From Alphaproteobacteria bacterium UBA1301 (GTDB lineage Bacteria > Pseudomonadota > Alphaproteobacteria > Micropepsales > Micropepsaceae): a stretch of DNA of 35,129 nucleotides. The translations under genes were made by a program, and so were the position numbers. Location of the stretch: positions 1 through 35,129 of the forward strand of contig DBUB01000009.1 of NCBI GenBank assembly GCA_002307725.1, in the 5' to 3' direction. Shown one piece after another: positions 8,610-16,915 of this stretch (position 1 is its first letter; the number at the start of each line of letters is the position of its first letter). The notes under the pieces were generated by a model, which was given only the letters and a program-made list of their open reading frames with translations, was not told the origin of the DNA and ran no database searches.

Positions 8610-9296
8610 TCAGTTCGACGCGAAACGCTGCGCGATGAAGCCCCTCAAGGAGTAGGCGGTGGTGCCCATGGCGTTGGCCCTGGTGTTCCACACCTTGACC
8701 TGTGACCAGTCGTTGTTCGGGCTAACGTCGATCACCGGCGCATTGAGATAGATGCGGCCGTCGCGGCCCCAGTTGGCGTGGTCGACCAGCACTTCGCGGG
8801 CCGATACCAACCGCTTGACGACTGCGACATGGCCGGCACGCATGTTCTTGCGTCCGGCGAACACCATCACGGCACCCGGTGCTGGGTTGGCGATCTGGGC
8901 GTATTGGGCATGGGCTTGGCCCCACCAGGTGCGGGCGTCGCCGAACAGGGCGATGCCGGAGGCCAGCCGCGCAAACTCGACACAGTAAACATGGCGGGCG
9001 GGACGAACGATCGTCGGCGTATCCGCCAGGGTCCGCTTGTCCTCGGCGACGATGCTTAATGTCGGATCGGACAGCACAACGCCGGAGTCCGTCAGTGCCG
9101 GATTGGTGATCCTGGCATCAAGCGCCGGCCGGGCAACCGGCATGGGCACGGCCGCATGACGGCTATGGGTTAACGATACCGCGTGAGGGCGGTGCGCAAT
9201 GGATCTCGCATCCACCGCAGACGCACCAAAGAGGATGGCGAGTGCTGCGAGAAGGGAGATGGCTGGTGCGTGTCCGGCACAGTCAAGTCGATTCAT
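8610..9296 (-). CDS. secreted CHAP-domain protein (putative cell-wall amidase/peptidase)
   Basis: A 228-residue exported protein. The chosen ATG gives a signal peptide (hydrophobic AISLLAALAILFGASA, cut near residue 30) and has AAAGGGGGA at the right distance. The upstream in-frame start at 9350 lacks these. The C-terminal half (about 100-215) is a CHAP/NlpC-like papain-fold domain with nucleophile Cys105 in YCVEFAR and general base His156 in AGHVAVV, preceded by the PGAVMVF strand. CHAP proteins hydrolyse peptidoglycan peptide or amide bonds in the periplasm. The linker (30-100) is low-complexity. A perfect inverted repeat 60-80 bases upstream may control it. Confidence 0.88.
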   Translation of the reverse strand: MNRLDCAGHAPAISLLAALAILFGASAVDARSIAHRPHAVSLTHSRHAAVPMPVARPALDARITNPALTDSGVVLSDPTLSIVAEDKRTLADTPTIVRPARHVYCVEFARLASGIALFGDARTWWGQAHAQYAQIANPAPGAVMVFAGRKNMRAGHVAVVKRLVSAREVLVDHANWGRDGRIYLNAPVIDVSPNNDWSQVKVWNTRANAMGTTAYSLRGFIAQRFASN

Positions 9297-9611
9297 AAGT
9301 CCCCCTTTAACGTACTTCGGTCGTGCTGCCAACCTGAGTACAAACCGCAACAGTGATGCAAATCAGCCATTTGCATGCATTTGGCGAGTGGCGGCGAGTG
9401 TGCCCCGAGACCTCTGGTGAAGTGCTAAACAGTAACCATGACAATTTGTCGCACGTAAATTTCTGTGCGTTTCTTTGTAATGATTCGTGAGCGTGGAGTG
9501 TGTGCGCCTCATCGGGCGTGGCGGAAAGAAGCCTTGATTTGCGCTTTGGCTTTTCGCGACCCCGTCCGGTCGATATGATGACGTCACAGAACATAAGTTG
9601 GTGGGGGCACC
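9297..9611. other. divergent intergenic region
   Basis: These 315 bases separate the divergent CHAP and SDH-protease genes. They are more AT-rich than the flanks and hold the two dyads described, plus presumed promoters in both directions that I cannot place with confidence. No convincing gene is seen here. Confidence 0.6.
9356..9376. promoter_or_regulatory. perfect inverted repeat, candidate operator
   Basis: ATGCAAAT and ATTTGCAT are exact inverted half-sites around a five-base spacer CAGCC, in the intergenic space between the divergent CHAP gene and the SDH-protease gene. The AT-rich octamer arms and 13-base centre spacing look like a dimeric regulator site. A second, weaker dyad (CGCAC/GTGCG) lies at 9450-9469. 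Which protein binds is unknown. Confidence 0.5.
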
Positions 9612-10970
9612 GTGAGTACCGATCCGAAAGTTTTGATCGCAATCGTCTGCTTTTCGGCCATTTCACTGCTATTGCTGGTCGTCATGGGCTTGGTTCGCCG
9701 CGGCCGGGCCAAGGCGGCCGAAGCGCCTAATCTGCGCGACGTCATCGAGACCTCGGCTGCGGCAACGCCTCCAGATGTTAGCACCGGGTTAATACCCATG
9801 GCCGTGGGCGCTCCGTCAGAAGTGAGCGGGCCGGTGGCGACGAATCTCGCTGGGCCTGTGGTGAGCGAACGCAGCGGGCCGGTTGCGACAAATCGTACAA
9901 CGGTGGCAATCGGGGTGCCCAAGCCGGCGTTCCCGCCAACCCCGGCGCCTGAGACATCCAGCCGCAAGGTGATTCCGATCATCCATGATTTCGGGCACCC
10001 GCGCGATTTTCCCACCGACCAGCGCCGCTATCTGACGACGCGCGAAGCCTTCGAGATTCTCGCCGAGATTCGGGCCGTGCCGGCTGATCGTCCGATCGAC
10101 TTCATTCTGCACACCCCGGGCGGTGAGGCGTTTGCCTGCGAGTTGATCGCCAGCGCCATCAAGGACCGGCCGAACACCACCGCGTATGTGCCCTATTGCG
10201 CGATGAGCGCCGGCACCATCGTGGCGCTCGCCTGCGAGAAAATCGTGATGGGCAAATACGCCTGCCTCGGTCCGATCGACACCCAGTTCTACGGCTTCCC
10301 GGTCGAGTCCTATATCCGCCTGCTCAAGGAAAAGCCGATCGCCAGCATCGACGACGAATTGGTGCTGCTCGCCTATCTCGCCGAGAAGGAATTGAAGACG
10401 GCCCGCAGCCGTGCCTGCGAACTCCTCAACAAGGCCCATTTCGGCAAGGACGACGCTTGTCATCTTACCGACTTCCTGGTGGCCGGCACCCTGCCGCACA
10501 GCGAGCAGATCGGCCGCGACCGCGCCATCGAGCTCGGCGTCGCTATCGCTGGCGGCGATTGCCCGGCCCAGGTCTACGACATGGTCGAGCAGCGCCTGCG
10601 CCTCTATCAGCCGATGGATGGCGCCGATGGGTTCGGCCCCGATTACCAAGTGCGCGCCACCATGCTCGGCAACGTCCAGCCGCCAGCCGCCTCATCGCGG
10701 GCGCTCAGCCGCGAATTTGGCAGTTTCGAACCGCTGTCGGTGCCGATGTCGAAGCTCGCGACGGAAGAAATCCTGCGCCGGCTGGTCAATGCGGCGTGCA
10801 GTTTCGTCGCCGCCAAATTTGCCAACCATGTCCCGTCCAAAACCGACGTGCGGGCGATGGAGGCCGAGATTAAGGCTTATCTCAAGATCACCTTCGCCAA
10901 GTTCGGCGCCATCATCGACAAGAACTGGGCCAACATCTTCGACAAGATCGTCGCGGTGTTCCCGGACTGA
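9612..10970 (+). CDS. membrane-anchored SDH-type serine protease (ClpP/SppA superfamily)
   Basis: A 452-residue protein starting at GTG, preceded by GGTGGGGG. Residues 7-28 form a single N-terminal membrane anchor, followed by a basic stop-transfer (RRGRAK) and a Pro/Ala/Val-rich linker (about 35-118) that contains short repeats. The remainder resembles the serine dehydrogenase proteinase family: HTPGG at 167-171, nucleophile Ser199 in MSAGT and a candidate dyad Asp223 in GPIDTQ. The catalytic part would face the cytosol if the positive-inside rule holds. Such proteins are thought to degrade membrane or stress-damaged substrates; the actual target is unknown. It stands alone, with a non-coding tract downstream. 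Confidence 0.87.
   Translation: MSTDPKVLIAIVCFSAISLLLLVVMGLVRRGRAKAAEAPNLRDVIETSAAATPPDVSTGLIPMAVGAPSEVSGPVATNLAGPVVSERSGPVATNRTTVAIGVPKPAFPPTPAPETSSRKVIPIIHDFGHPRDFPTDQRRYLTTREAFEILAEIRAVPADRPIDFILHTPGGEAFACELIASAIKDRPNTTAYVPYCAMSAGTIVALACEKIVMGKYACLGPIDTQFYGFPVESYIRLLKEKPIASIDDELVLLAYLAEKELKTARSRACELLNKAHFGKDDACHLTDFLVAGTLPHSEQIGRDRAIELGVAIAGGDCPAQVYDMVEQRLRLYQPMDGADGFGPDYQVRATMLGNVQPPAASSRALSREFGSFEPLSVPMSKLATEEILRRLVNAACSFVAAKFANHVPSKTDVRAMEAEIKAYLKITFAKFGAIIDKNWANIFDKIVAVFPD
9825..9896 (+). repeat. three 24-base tandem units in the linker of the SDH protease
   Basis: The linker encodes three eight-residue units, SGPVATNL, AGPVVSER and SGPVATNR. The first and third are almost identical at DNA level (AGCGGGCCGGTGGCGAC and AGCGGGCCGGTTGCGAC), spaced 48 bases apart. 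It is probably a flexible spacer between membrane anchor and protease domain, open to slippage in length. Confidence 0.75.
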
Positions 10971-11633
10971 AAAACCTGTCATCCCCGGCTTGCTGCGGCG
11001 AAGCGTAGCGTAGCCGGGCGAGGGACCGGGCCTTCGCCGTTGGCGCGCGCGGGATGTTCATAGTGGGGCACATAATCCGTCTACGGACAAAATCTATCCC
11101 ACACTTCAGGCCGATTTCCGCAATGAAATCAGGGCGAAAATAAATCAATCCCCCTCACCAGAAGTGGCCGTATAATTCTCCCGTTGCCGCTCAATGAGGG
11201 GACGAACCGGTCGTCCGTTTCGGGAGTTGCAATCGGTGCCCTGCGATGCTTGGGCTAACGAACCGAGCAAAACAGGGGGTGTGCCTGGCTGCCCCGTCCG
11301 CTCACGAATGGAGCGGGTCCAGAGAGCGGGCCAGAGAGCGAAGAACGCGCGAGACGTCGCTAACCAGCCTTCCGGCTGGCGCAAACTTCAGCACGCGGAT
11401 GCGCGCTTGTTCGGCGAGACCGGAAAGAAGATTGGTGTGTAGCGCGGCCGGAACCACATCACAGAACGCCGGGTGCGGGACGCTGGATGGCGGATCACGC
11501 GAAAGGCTTGTGGGGCACCATGCCTGCAAGCGAGACCAACTGTGCTGCACGCCGCCTCCGGCGCCCCGCACCGCCCCTCAATCCGCCGCGTCAGCGCTGC
11601 GGAGGGTTTCGTGCTGCCGCAAGACTGCGCGTC
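10971..11633. other. 663-base non-coding tract with dyads
   Basis: No convincing gene is seen. An imperfect dyad CCCGGCT (10984-10990)/AGCCGGG (11012-11018) directly follows the protease gene and has the look of a dispersed intergenic repeat. Further on, CCAGCC/GGCTGG at 11364-11379 forms a tight hairpin with a four-base loop. Open frames occur on both strands (for example 82 codons on plus from 11194 and 89 on minus from 11571). They have odd composition, no ribosome binding site and no family resemblance. A structured RNA, a decayed gene or a repeated element are all possible. Confidence 0.55.
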
Positions 11634-12203
11634 TTAATCCTTGGCGCGTTCGATATAGGCGCCGTCTTCGGTCATCACCACGACGCGGGTGCCCGGCACG
11701 ATATGGGTCGGCACCATGGTGCGCACGCCGTTGTTGAGCAGGGCCGGTTTGAACGAGCCCGAGGCCGTCTGGCCTTTCACCACCGGTTCGGTTTCGACGA
11801 TCTCGAGGGTGACGCGCTGCGGCAGCACAATGGAGACCGCATTGCCGTTGAACAGCGACAGCGTCACTTCCATGCCTTCCTGCAGATAGGGCGCCCCGTC
11901 GCCGACCACGGCGCCATCGACATGGAGCTGGTCGAAGTGCACCGGGTCCATGAACACGTAATGTTCGCCGTCCTGGTAGAGGTAGTTGTAGGTCTTTTCC
12001 TCGACGAACGCTTTTTCCAGGCTTTCGGTGGTCTTGTAGCGGTCGACCACCTTCACGCCATCGGAGATGCGGCGCATGTCGATCGATGTCGTGGGTGTGC
12101 CCTTGCCAGGGTGGAAGCTTTCCGCCTTGAGGACGATATAGAGCTTGCCATCCTTCTCGATGACATTGCCTTTGCGTACGGAGCTGGCGATAACCGAAAC
12201 CAC
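11634..12203 (-). CDS. efp: translation elongation factor P
   Basis: A 189-residue EF-P, which relieves ribosome stalling at polyproline by binding next to the P-site tRNA. The start is a GTG seven bases after GAGG, giving MVSVIASSVRKG, the family's usual beginning; the reading frame is open further upstream but without homology. The tip of the first KOW-like domain reads FHPGKGTPTT, and the modifiable lysine falls exactly at residue 34, as in E. coli. Two OB domains follow, with the conserved stretch YQDGEHYVFMD. Divergent 88 bases away lie epmA and epmB, which build beta-lysine onto Lys34. Regulation may be shared through this gap. Confidence 0.97.
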   Translation of the reverse strand: MVSVIASSVRKGNVIEKDGKLYIVLKAESFHPGKGTPTTSIDMRRISDGVKVVDRYKTTESLEKAFVEEKTYNYLYQDGEHYVFMDPVHFDQLHVDGAVVGDGAPYLQEGMEVTLSLFNGNAVSIVLPQRVTLEIVETEPVVKGQTASGSFKPALLNNGVRTMVPTHIVPGTRVVVMTEDGAYIERAKD

Positions 12204-12291
12204 TGGAATACCTCGTCTAGTCGGGCGGACATGCCGCGTCGTTACGGCCCGGGGCCGCTTTCGACCGGGCGTATAGCAGGAGCTACCGGCT

Positions 12292-13335
12292 TTGGCCAAG
12301 ACAGGATCACCTTGGTGGGCGCCCCACCGGCACGCCGACCGGCGGCCGGCACTCACGTCGCGAGGCCTGATCAAAAAGGCTTTTCGGGCTCATTTTGAGG
12401 CCCAAGGCTTCACCGAGGTCGAATGCGGCGCTTTGGCCGCCTCACCGGGCAATGAGGCGCATCTGGCCGGATTTGCGACCGAAATCATCGGGGCGGATGG
12501 GTCGCGGCGCCCCCTTTACCTGCATACCTCGCCCGAATTTGCCGCCAAGAAGCTGCTGGCGGCGGGCGAAACACGGATTTTCGATTTCGCCCGCGTTTTC
12601 CGCAACCGAGAGACCGTGACGCCGTTGCATGTGCCCGAATTCACCATGCTGGAGTGGTATCGCGCCCGGGAACCTTACGCCGCCGTCATCGCCGACACCC
12701 TCGATCTGGTGCGGATGGCGGCAGCAACCACCGGCCTTAAGACCTTTTCCTTCCGCGACCGGACCTGCGACCCCTATGCCGAGGCCGAACGGCTGACGGT
12801 GGGCGAGGCATTTTCGCGTTACGCCGGCGTCGATCTCCTCGCCACGCTTGATGCCGAGGGCCAAGGCAACCGCGACGCTTTGGCAGTGGCCGCGCGCGCC
12901 GCCGGGCATGACGTGGCTGCAAACGACACCTGGGCCGACATTTTCTCCAAGATTATCGTCACCATCGAAGGGAAGCTCGGCTACGGCCGCCCCACCGTGC
13001 TTTTGGAATATCCGCGCTGCGAGGCCGCGCTGGCTCGCGCCACCGTCCATGACCCGCGGGTGTCGGAGCGGTTCGAGCTCTACATGTGCGGGGTGGAACT
13101 CGCCAACGGCTTTGGGGAACTCACCGATCCGGTCGAGCAGCGCGCCCGCTTCGAAGCCGAAATGGCGGAAATGGAGCGTGTTTATGGCGAGCGCTATCCG
13201 CTCGACGAAGATTTCCTCGCCGCGTTAGCCATCATGCCCGAGGCCAGCGGCGTCGCCCTCGGATTTGATCGTCTTGTCATGCTCGCAACAGGCTCCCGTA
13301 GCGTCGCAGACGTGCTATGGACCCCGGCACCATGA
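12292..13335 (+). CDS. epmA: EF-P--(R)-beta-lysine ligase EpmA (GenX/PoxA)
   Basis: A 347-residue class II lysyl-tRNA-synthetase-like enzyme without the tRNA anticodon-binding domain. It attaches (R)-beta-lysine to Lys34 of EF-P. The start is TTG, nine bases after AGGAG, and gives the family-like WWAPHRHADRRP N terminus. Motif 2 is FRNRE with HVPEFTMLEWY nearby, and motif 3 is GVALGFDRL close to the C terminus. It is divergent from efp and overlaps epmB by four bases (ATGA), so all three pathway genes sit together. Length and motifs exclude a full-size lysyl-tRNA synthetase. Confidence 0.95.
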   Translation: MAKTGSPWWAPHRHADRRPALTSRGLIKKAFRAHFEAQGFTEVECGALAASPGNEAHLAGFATEIIGADGSRRPLYLHTSPEFAAKKLLAAGETRIFDFARVFRNRETVTPLHVPEFTMLEWYRAREPYAAVIADTLDLVRMAAATTGLKTFSFRDRTCDPYAEAERLTVGEAFSRYAGVDLLATLDAEGQGNRDALAVAARAAGHDVAANDTWADIFSKIIVTIEGKLGYGRPTVLLEYPRCEAALARATVHDPRVSERFELYMCGVELANGFGELTDPVEQRARFEAEMAEMERVYGERYPLDEDFLAALAIMPEASGVALGFDRLVMLATGSRSVADVLWTPAP

Positions 13336-14381
13336 CTGCTCTGAAATCTATCTACACTTTGGCCGATTCCGGTCTTGTCGCGCACGACGCGCTGCCGGCG
13401 TTGGTGCCGGTCGCCGAACGCTACGCTGTCGCTTTGACCGAAACGGTCGTGAATTTGATCGATCGCACGGATCCGTTCGATCCCATCGCGCGCCAGTTCG
13501 TACCCAGCGTGCGCGAACTGGTCGAAAAGCCGGAAGAGCGCGCCGATCCCATCGGCGACGACACCCATTCCCCGGTGCCCGGCATCGTTCATCGTCACCG
13601 GGACCGCGCCCTGTTCATGCTGGTCCACGCCTGTCCAGTCTATTGCCGCTTCTGTTTTCGCCGCGAAAGCGTCGGCCACGGTGGCGACAGCGCGCTGTTG
13701 CCGCAGACGTTTGCAGGGGCCATCGATTACATCGCCGCCCATCCCGAAATCTGGGAAGTGATTTTCACGGGCGGCGACCCGTTCATCCTCACCCCGCGCC
13801 GCATTGCCGAAGTGAGTTCGCGTCTCGCTGCCATTGCGCATGTGAAGCTGCTGCGTTGGCACACCCGCGTGCCGGTGGTCGACCCGGGGCGTATCGACGA
13901 CGAAATGATCGCTGCGCTGCTGGTGCCCGGCGCTTCCACCATCGTCGCGCTGCACGCCAATCATCCGCGCGAACTCGGCCCCGATGCCCGCCGCGCCATC
14001 GCCAAGCTGATCGATGCCGGCATTCCGCTGGTCAGCCAGACGGTTCTCTTGCGCGGCATCAACGACGAGATTTCCACGCTGGAAGCCCTGATGCGCGCCT
14101 TCCTCGAATGCCGCATCAAGCCCTATTACCTGCACCATCCTGATCTGGCGCTGGGCACCAGCCATTTCCGCGTCTCGATCGACGAAGGCCTCAGCTTGAT
14201 GCGGGCGCTGCGTGCGCGCCTCTCCGGCCTTGCAATCCCGACCTATGTGCTCGACATCCCCGGCGGCTACGCCAAGGTGCCGCTCGAATCCCGCGATGTG
14301 GAAAAAACCGCAACCGGCTGGCGCATTCGCGATCATGAAGGCCGCTGGCACGATTATCCGCCGGCAACGGACAACGTTTAA
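13332..14381 (+). CDS. epmB: EF-P lysine 2,3-aminomutase EpmB (radical SAM)
   Basis: A 349-residue radical-SAM, PLP-dependent aminomutase converting L-alpha-lysine to (R)-beta-lysine for EpmA. The [4Fe-4S] cluster motif CPVYCRFC has cysteines at 101, 105 and 108; the SAM-binding FTGGDPF lies further on, followed by the core barrel. The length fits EpmB rather than the longer clostridial lysine aminomutases. I chose the ATG that overlaps the epmA stop (ATGA). An in-frame ATG five codons earlier at 13317 is possible but inside epmA. The 3' end overlaps the convergent cupin gene by four bases. Confidence 0.95.
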   Translation: MTALKSIYTLADSGLVAHDALPALVPVAERYAVALTETVVNLIDRTDPFDPIARQFVPSVRELVEKPEERADPIGDDTHSPVPGIVHRHRDRALFMLVHACPVYCRFCFRRESVGHGGDSALLPQTFAGAIDYIAAHPEIWEVIFTGGDPFILTPRRIAEVSSRLAAIAHVKLLRWHTRVPVVDPGRIDDEMIAALLVPGASTIVALHANHPRELGPDARRAIAKLIDAGIPLVSQTVLLRGINDEISTLEALMRAFLECRIKPYYLHHPDLALGTSHFRVSIDEGLSLMRALRARLSGLAIPTYVLDIPGGYAKVPLESRDVEKTATGWRIRDHEGRWHDYPPATDNV

Positions 14382-14776
14382 GGCACCGCCACCGAATTGC
14401 TGGCGACGCCGGCCGGGACGGTATCGACGATCAGCATCTTCACCGGCACCGTGCCGCGGTTCTCGCCGAAGTGGGCGGTGTTCTGCATCTCGACCAGGAA
14501 TTCGCCCGGCTTGACCTCAAAGCTCTTGCCGGTTTCGGTGTTGGTGACGGTCAGCACGCCTTCCAGCATATAGCCGTAATGCGGCCAGGGGTGTTTGTGC
14601 ACCGCCGTTTTGTCGCCCGGCGGAAAGATCAGCATCGTGGTGATCACCGTCGGATGCTCGGGGGCGATGATCGGCTGGCCGATAACCGTTTTGTCGGTGT
14701 TGGCGAGCGTCGTCACCGTCGGAGTAGCGCATGCCGGTGCGCCTATGAGCAGCAGTGCCAGACCAATGTATTTCAT
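14378..14776 (-). CDS. secreted cupin-domain protein
   Basis: A 132-residue small exported protein. MKYIGLALLLIGAPACA is a signal peptide with a cysteine at its end; the site differs from a standard lipobox (proline before AC), so lipidation is doubtful. The body is a single-domain cupin barrel with the metal-binding pattern HKHPWPHYGYMLEG in motif 1 and GEFLVEM followed by NTAHFGEN in motif 2. Such periplasmic cupins bind metals or small ligands; the function is not known. It starts 14 bases after the TPR gene stop on the same strand and is probably co-transcribed. Confidence 0.85.
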   Translation of the reverse strand: MKYIGLALLLIGAPACATPTVTTLANTDKTVIGQPIIAPEHPTVITTMLIFPPGDKTAVHKHPWPHYGYMLEGVLTVTNTETGKSFEVKPGEFLVEMQNTAHFGENRGTVPVKMLIVDTVPAGVASNSVAVP

Positions 14777-14790
14777 CGTTTCATCCAAGC

Positions 14791-15564
14791 TCAGGGTAGA
14801 ATGCCCAGTTTTTTGAAAGTTGCGGCAACGTCGGGCACCGCCGCTTCGGAGTCCTGGACCATCATCCGCCCGCGTTCGGCATTACCGGCCCGCTTTTCGG
14901 CAAGACCGCAGACATAGACCACGTCGGTGCTGAAGATGGCTTGGTCCAGAACCATTTTGCAGTCGCCGATCATGTCAGCGTATTTGCCCTGGCGGTATTC
15001 GACAATCAGCCATCCGGCATAGGCGTCGGCTAGGTGCTTATCGGCATCCATTGCCTTTTTGCAATCGGCTAGTGCGGCGTTGAAATCGGTATCCCACAAG
15101 GCGTGTGCCCGGCAGCGCATAGCGATGTATTTCGGAATCGCTTCGGTCGACACCATTTTGTCGATGTCGGCCATGGCGTCGTCGTAGCGGCCGGTCAGCT
15201 GGTACGCGTGGGCGCGGTTGCGGCGGGTGTAGTTCGCAAGCTGCACGAACTCCGGCAGGTTCTGCCGTTCACGGATTGCCCGCAGGGCATCGCCGTAGGA
15301 ATGGATGGCGTCGTCGTATTGCCCCATTTCCATATAGGAGATACCAATGTTGTTGAAGGCGTCGGCGCGGATGTTGTCGTAATACGCCGCTTCGGTCAGC
15401 ACGAAACGGCAGGCGGCGATGGTTTCTTCCGGTGTTTGCGGCCCGACTCTATTCTGCCTGAGGCAGCGATCCCATTTCTCTTCTTGCGTGTCGGCGGCGG
15501 CGGGTTGGGCGCCAACCACAGCGAGCAACACGGCAAGAGCGATCCCGCGGCACAGCATCTTCAT
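14791..15564 (-). CDS. secreted TPR-repeat protein
   Basis: A 257-residue exported protein with a signal peptide (MKMLCRGIALAVLLAVVGAQPAAA) and two or more tetratricopeptide repeats: NNIGISYMEMGQYDDAIHSY and NRAHAYQLTGRYDDAMADI, then more degenerate copies to the end. TPRs make helical scaffolds for protein binding; the partner is unknown. The ATG has GCGGGGGA just upstream. Additional cysteines (DRCLRQ, AACRF, MRCRAH, ADCKK) suggest disulfides in the periplasm. It lies upstream of the cupin gene, with 116 bases, including a ten-base G tract, separating it from the GH5 gene. Confidence 0.85.
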   Translation of the reverse strand: MKMLCRGIALAVLLAVVGAQPAAADTQEEKWDRCLRQNRVGPQTPEETIAACRFVLTEAAYYDNIRADAFNNIGISYMEMGQYDDAIHSYGDALRAIRERQNLPEFVQLANYTRRNRAHAYQLTGRYDDAMADIDKMVSTEAIPKYIAMRCRAHALWDTDFNAALADCKKAMDADKHLADAYAGWLIVEYRQGKYADMIGDCKMVLDQAIFSTDVVYVCGLAEKRAGNAERGRMMVQDSEAAVPDVAATFKKLGILP

Positions 15565-15647
15565 TTTCCCCCGCCTTGCACCCGAACGAGTGCGGCCATC
15601 CCCGAAAAATGATAGCGCAGGTTGGTGGTGCGATCCAGGCCCGGCGC

Positions 15648-15657
15648 GGGGGGGGGG
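15648..15657. repeat. ten-base homopolymeric G tract
   Basis: A run of ten G on the plus strand lies between the GH5 and TPR genes, 83 bases upstream of the TPR start. It is the longest homopolymer seen in the window and prone to slippage or sequencing error. Any effect on expression is unproven. Confidence 0.7.
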
Positions 15658-15680
15658 CGAATGATCCGCCCACGAATTGT

Positions 15681-16763
15681 TCAATAGCGCTGCAGCAGCG
15701 CCAGCATCTTGGCGTCCACGTTGACGCCGCCGTGATCGATGTACGTCACATCGCTGCGGCCGGAGTCGAGCGGCCCGAAATCGCCGCGCAGGTTCCACAA
15801 GCACCAGCCAAACCCGGCCCTTTTCCAGTTTTCCAGGCAGTCTTTCATCCACGCCAGCGTCACGTCGTGCGGCGTTTTGTTGTAGGCGCCCCATTCGCCA
15901 ATGAAGACGCCGATGCCCATTGCCTCCAGTTTTTGCCAGGGTTCGACATTCTCGCGCCACAGCCGCGCCTGATCGACGACGCCGTTCTCATTTTTCAGCG
16001 GCCAGGTTGGCATCGGCCAGGTGTCGCTGCCCTCAACCCACCCGGCACGGTAGTGCGTGAGGTGGAACGGTTCGTAGCCGCGGCCCGCTTGCGCGATCTT
16101 CAGCGGCGCCAGAAGCGGGGTGGGTTCACGCCCATAGGCGCGGCCGTCGGCGATGATGAGCCGGTCGGGGTCCTCTTTGCGGATCGCGTCCACCGCCGCG
16201 CTGGCAGCGCGCAGGTATTGCGCTTCGGTCACCGCCGCCGGCTCGTTGATCAGGTTGAACGACAGCGCATCCGCTGGCACACCGCGATAGCGGGCCGCAA
16301 ACATCGCCCACTGCCGGGCGAATAGGCGGCGCGCCAAGTCGCTGTCCGGCCCCTCGCCCCACAGATCAAGGGGCTCTTTCGGCGTCGCGACGGTATAGCC
16401 GGGTGCCCGGTGCAGGCAGATGGTCAGATGGACGCCGCGGCCGCGTGCGAACGCCAGCGCTTGGTCGATCTCCTTGAGCGGGGCTTCGCGAATATCACCC
16501 GTCTCGTTGGTCCAGATGCGGTAATCGAGTGGCAAGCGCACATAGTTAAAGCCGTTGGCGGCGATGAAATCGAAATCGCGTTCCTTGTAGGGCGCGTTCA
16601 TGCCGAGGGTGAACTTCTCGAGCAGGTTGAATCCGCGCCAGCGCGGCAGTTTCGCCGCCGAAACATGCGGAACATCGCCAGCCTTTGCGCCGATAGTCGC
16701 GACCGCACTGGCCATGCCTGCGAGCGCCGCACGTCGGGTCGTTTCAAACGGGAAATCTGCCAT
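15681..16763 (-). CDS. Tat-exported glycoside hydrolase family 5 (cellulase-like)
   Basis: A 360-residue secreted glycosidase. TTRRAALAG at residues 8-16 is a twin-arginine signal, so export is probably in folded form. The (beta/alpha)8 barrel carries GH5 marks: NYVRLPLDY, LHRAPGY, the acid/base Glu174 in NLINEP and the nucleophile Glu290 in FIGEWGAYN. Family GH5 cleaves beta-1,4-glucans, mannans and related polymers; the substrate is not evident. ATG 16763 is preferred over an in-frame start further up at 16784 because AGGA lies upstream and the signal begins close to it. It is divergent from a second secreted, possibly glycan-acting protein. Confidence 0.9.
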   Translation of the reverse strand: MADFPFETTRRAALAGMASAVATIGAKAGDVPHVSAAKLPRWRGFNLLEKFTLGMNAPYKERDFDFIAANGFNYVRLPLDYRIWTNETGDIREAPLKEIDQALAFARGRGVHLTICLHRAPGYTVATPKEPLDLWGEGPDSDLARRLFARQWAMFAARYRGVPADALSFNLINEPAAVTEAQYLRAASAAVDAIRKEDPDRLIIADGRAYGREPTPLLAPLKIAQAGRGYEPFHLTHYRAGWVEGSDTWPMPTWPLKNENGVVDQARLWRENVEPWQKLEAMGIGVFIGEWGAYNKTPHDVTLAWMKDCLENWKRAGFGWCLWNLRGDFGPLDSGRSDVTYIDHGGVNVDAKMLALLQRY

Positions 16764-16915
16764 CCGTCGAGTCCTGGTACACAAACGCCGGGCCCAGCTT
16801 AAGCCGCCGTGGAGGTCCGATCATAGACCCAGAGTGCCACGCGCCGCCGCCTGTGGCCGCTCGCTTTTTGCGTGGTGGCAAGCGATGCTATTCGCCCGAA
16901 ACGGGAGGACCAGAA

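Noticed and set aside
11194..11442. 82-codon plus-strand frame in the non-coding tract
   Set aside because: No ribosome binding site, odd Arg/Gly/Pro-rich composition and overlapping frames on the other strand of equal quality.
13194..14351. 385-codon minus-strand frame opposite epmB
   Set aside because: epmB has cluster cysteines and ATGA coupling; the antisense frame is a GC-rich artefact.
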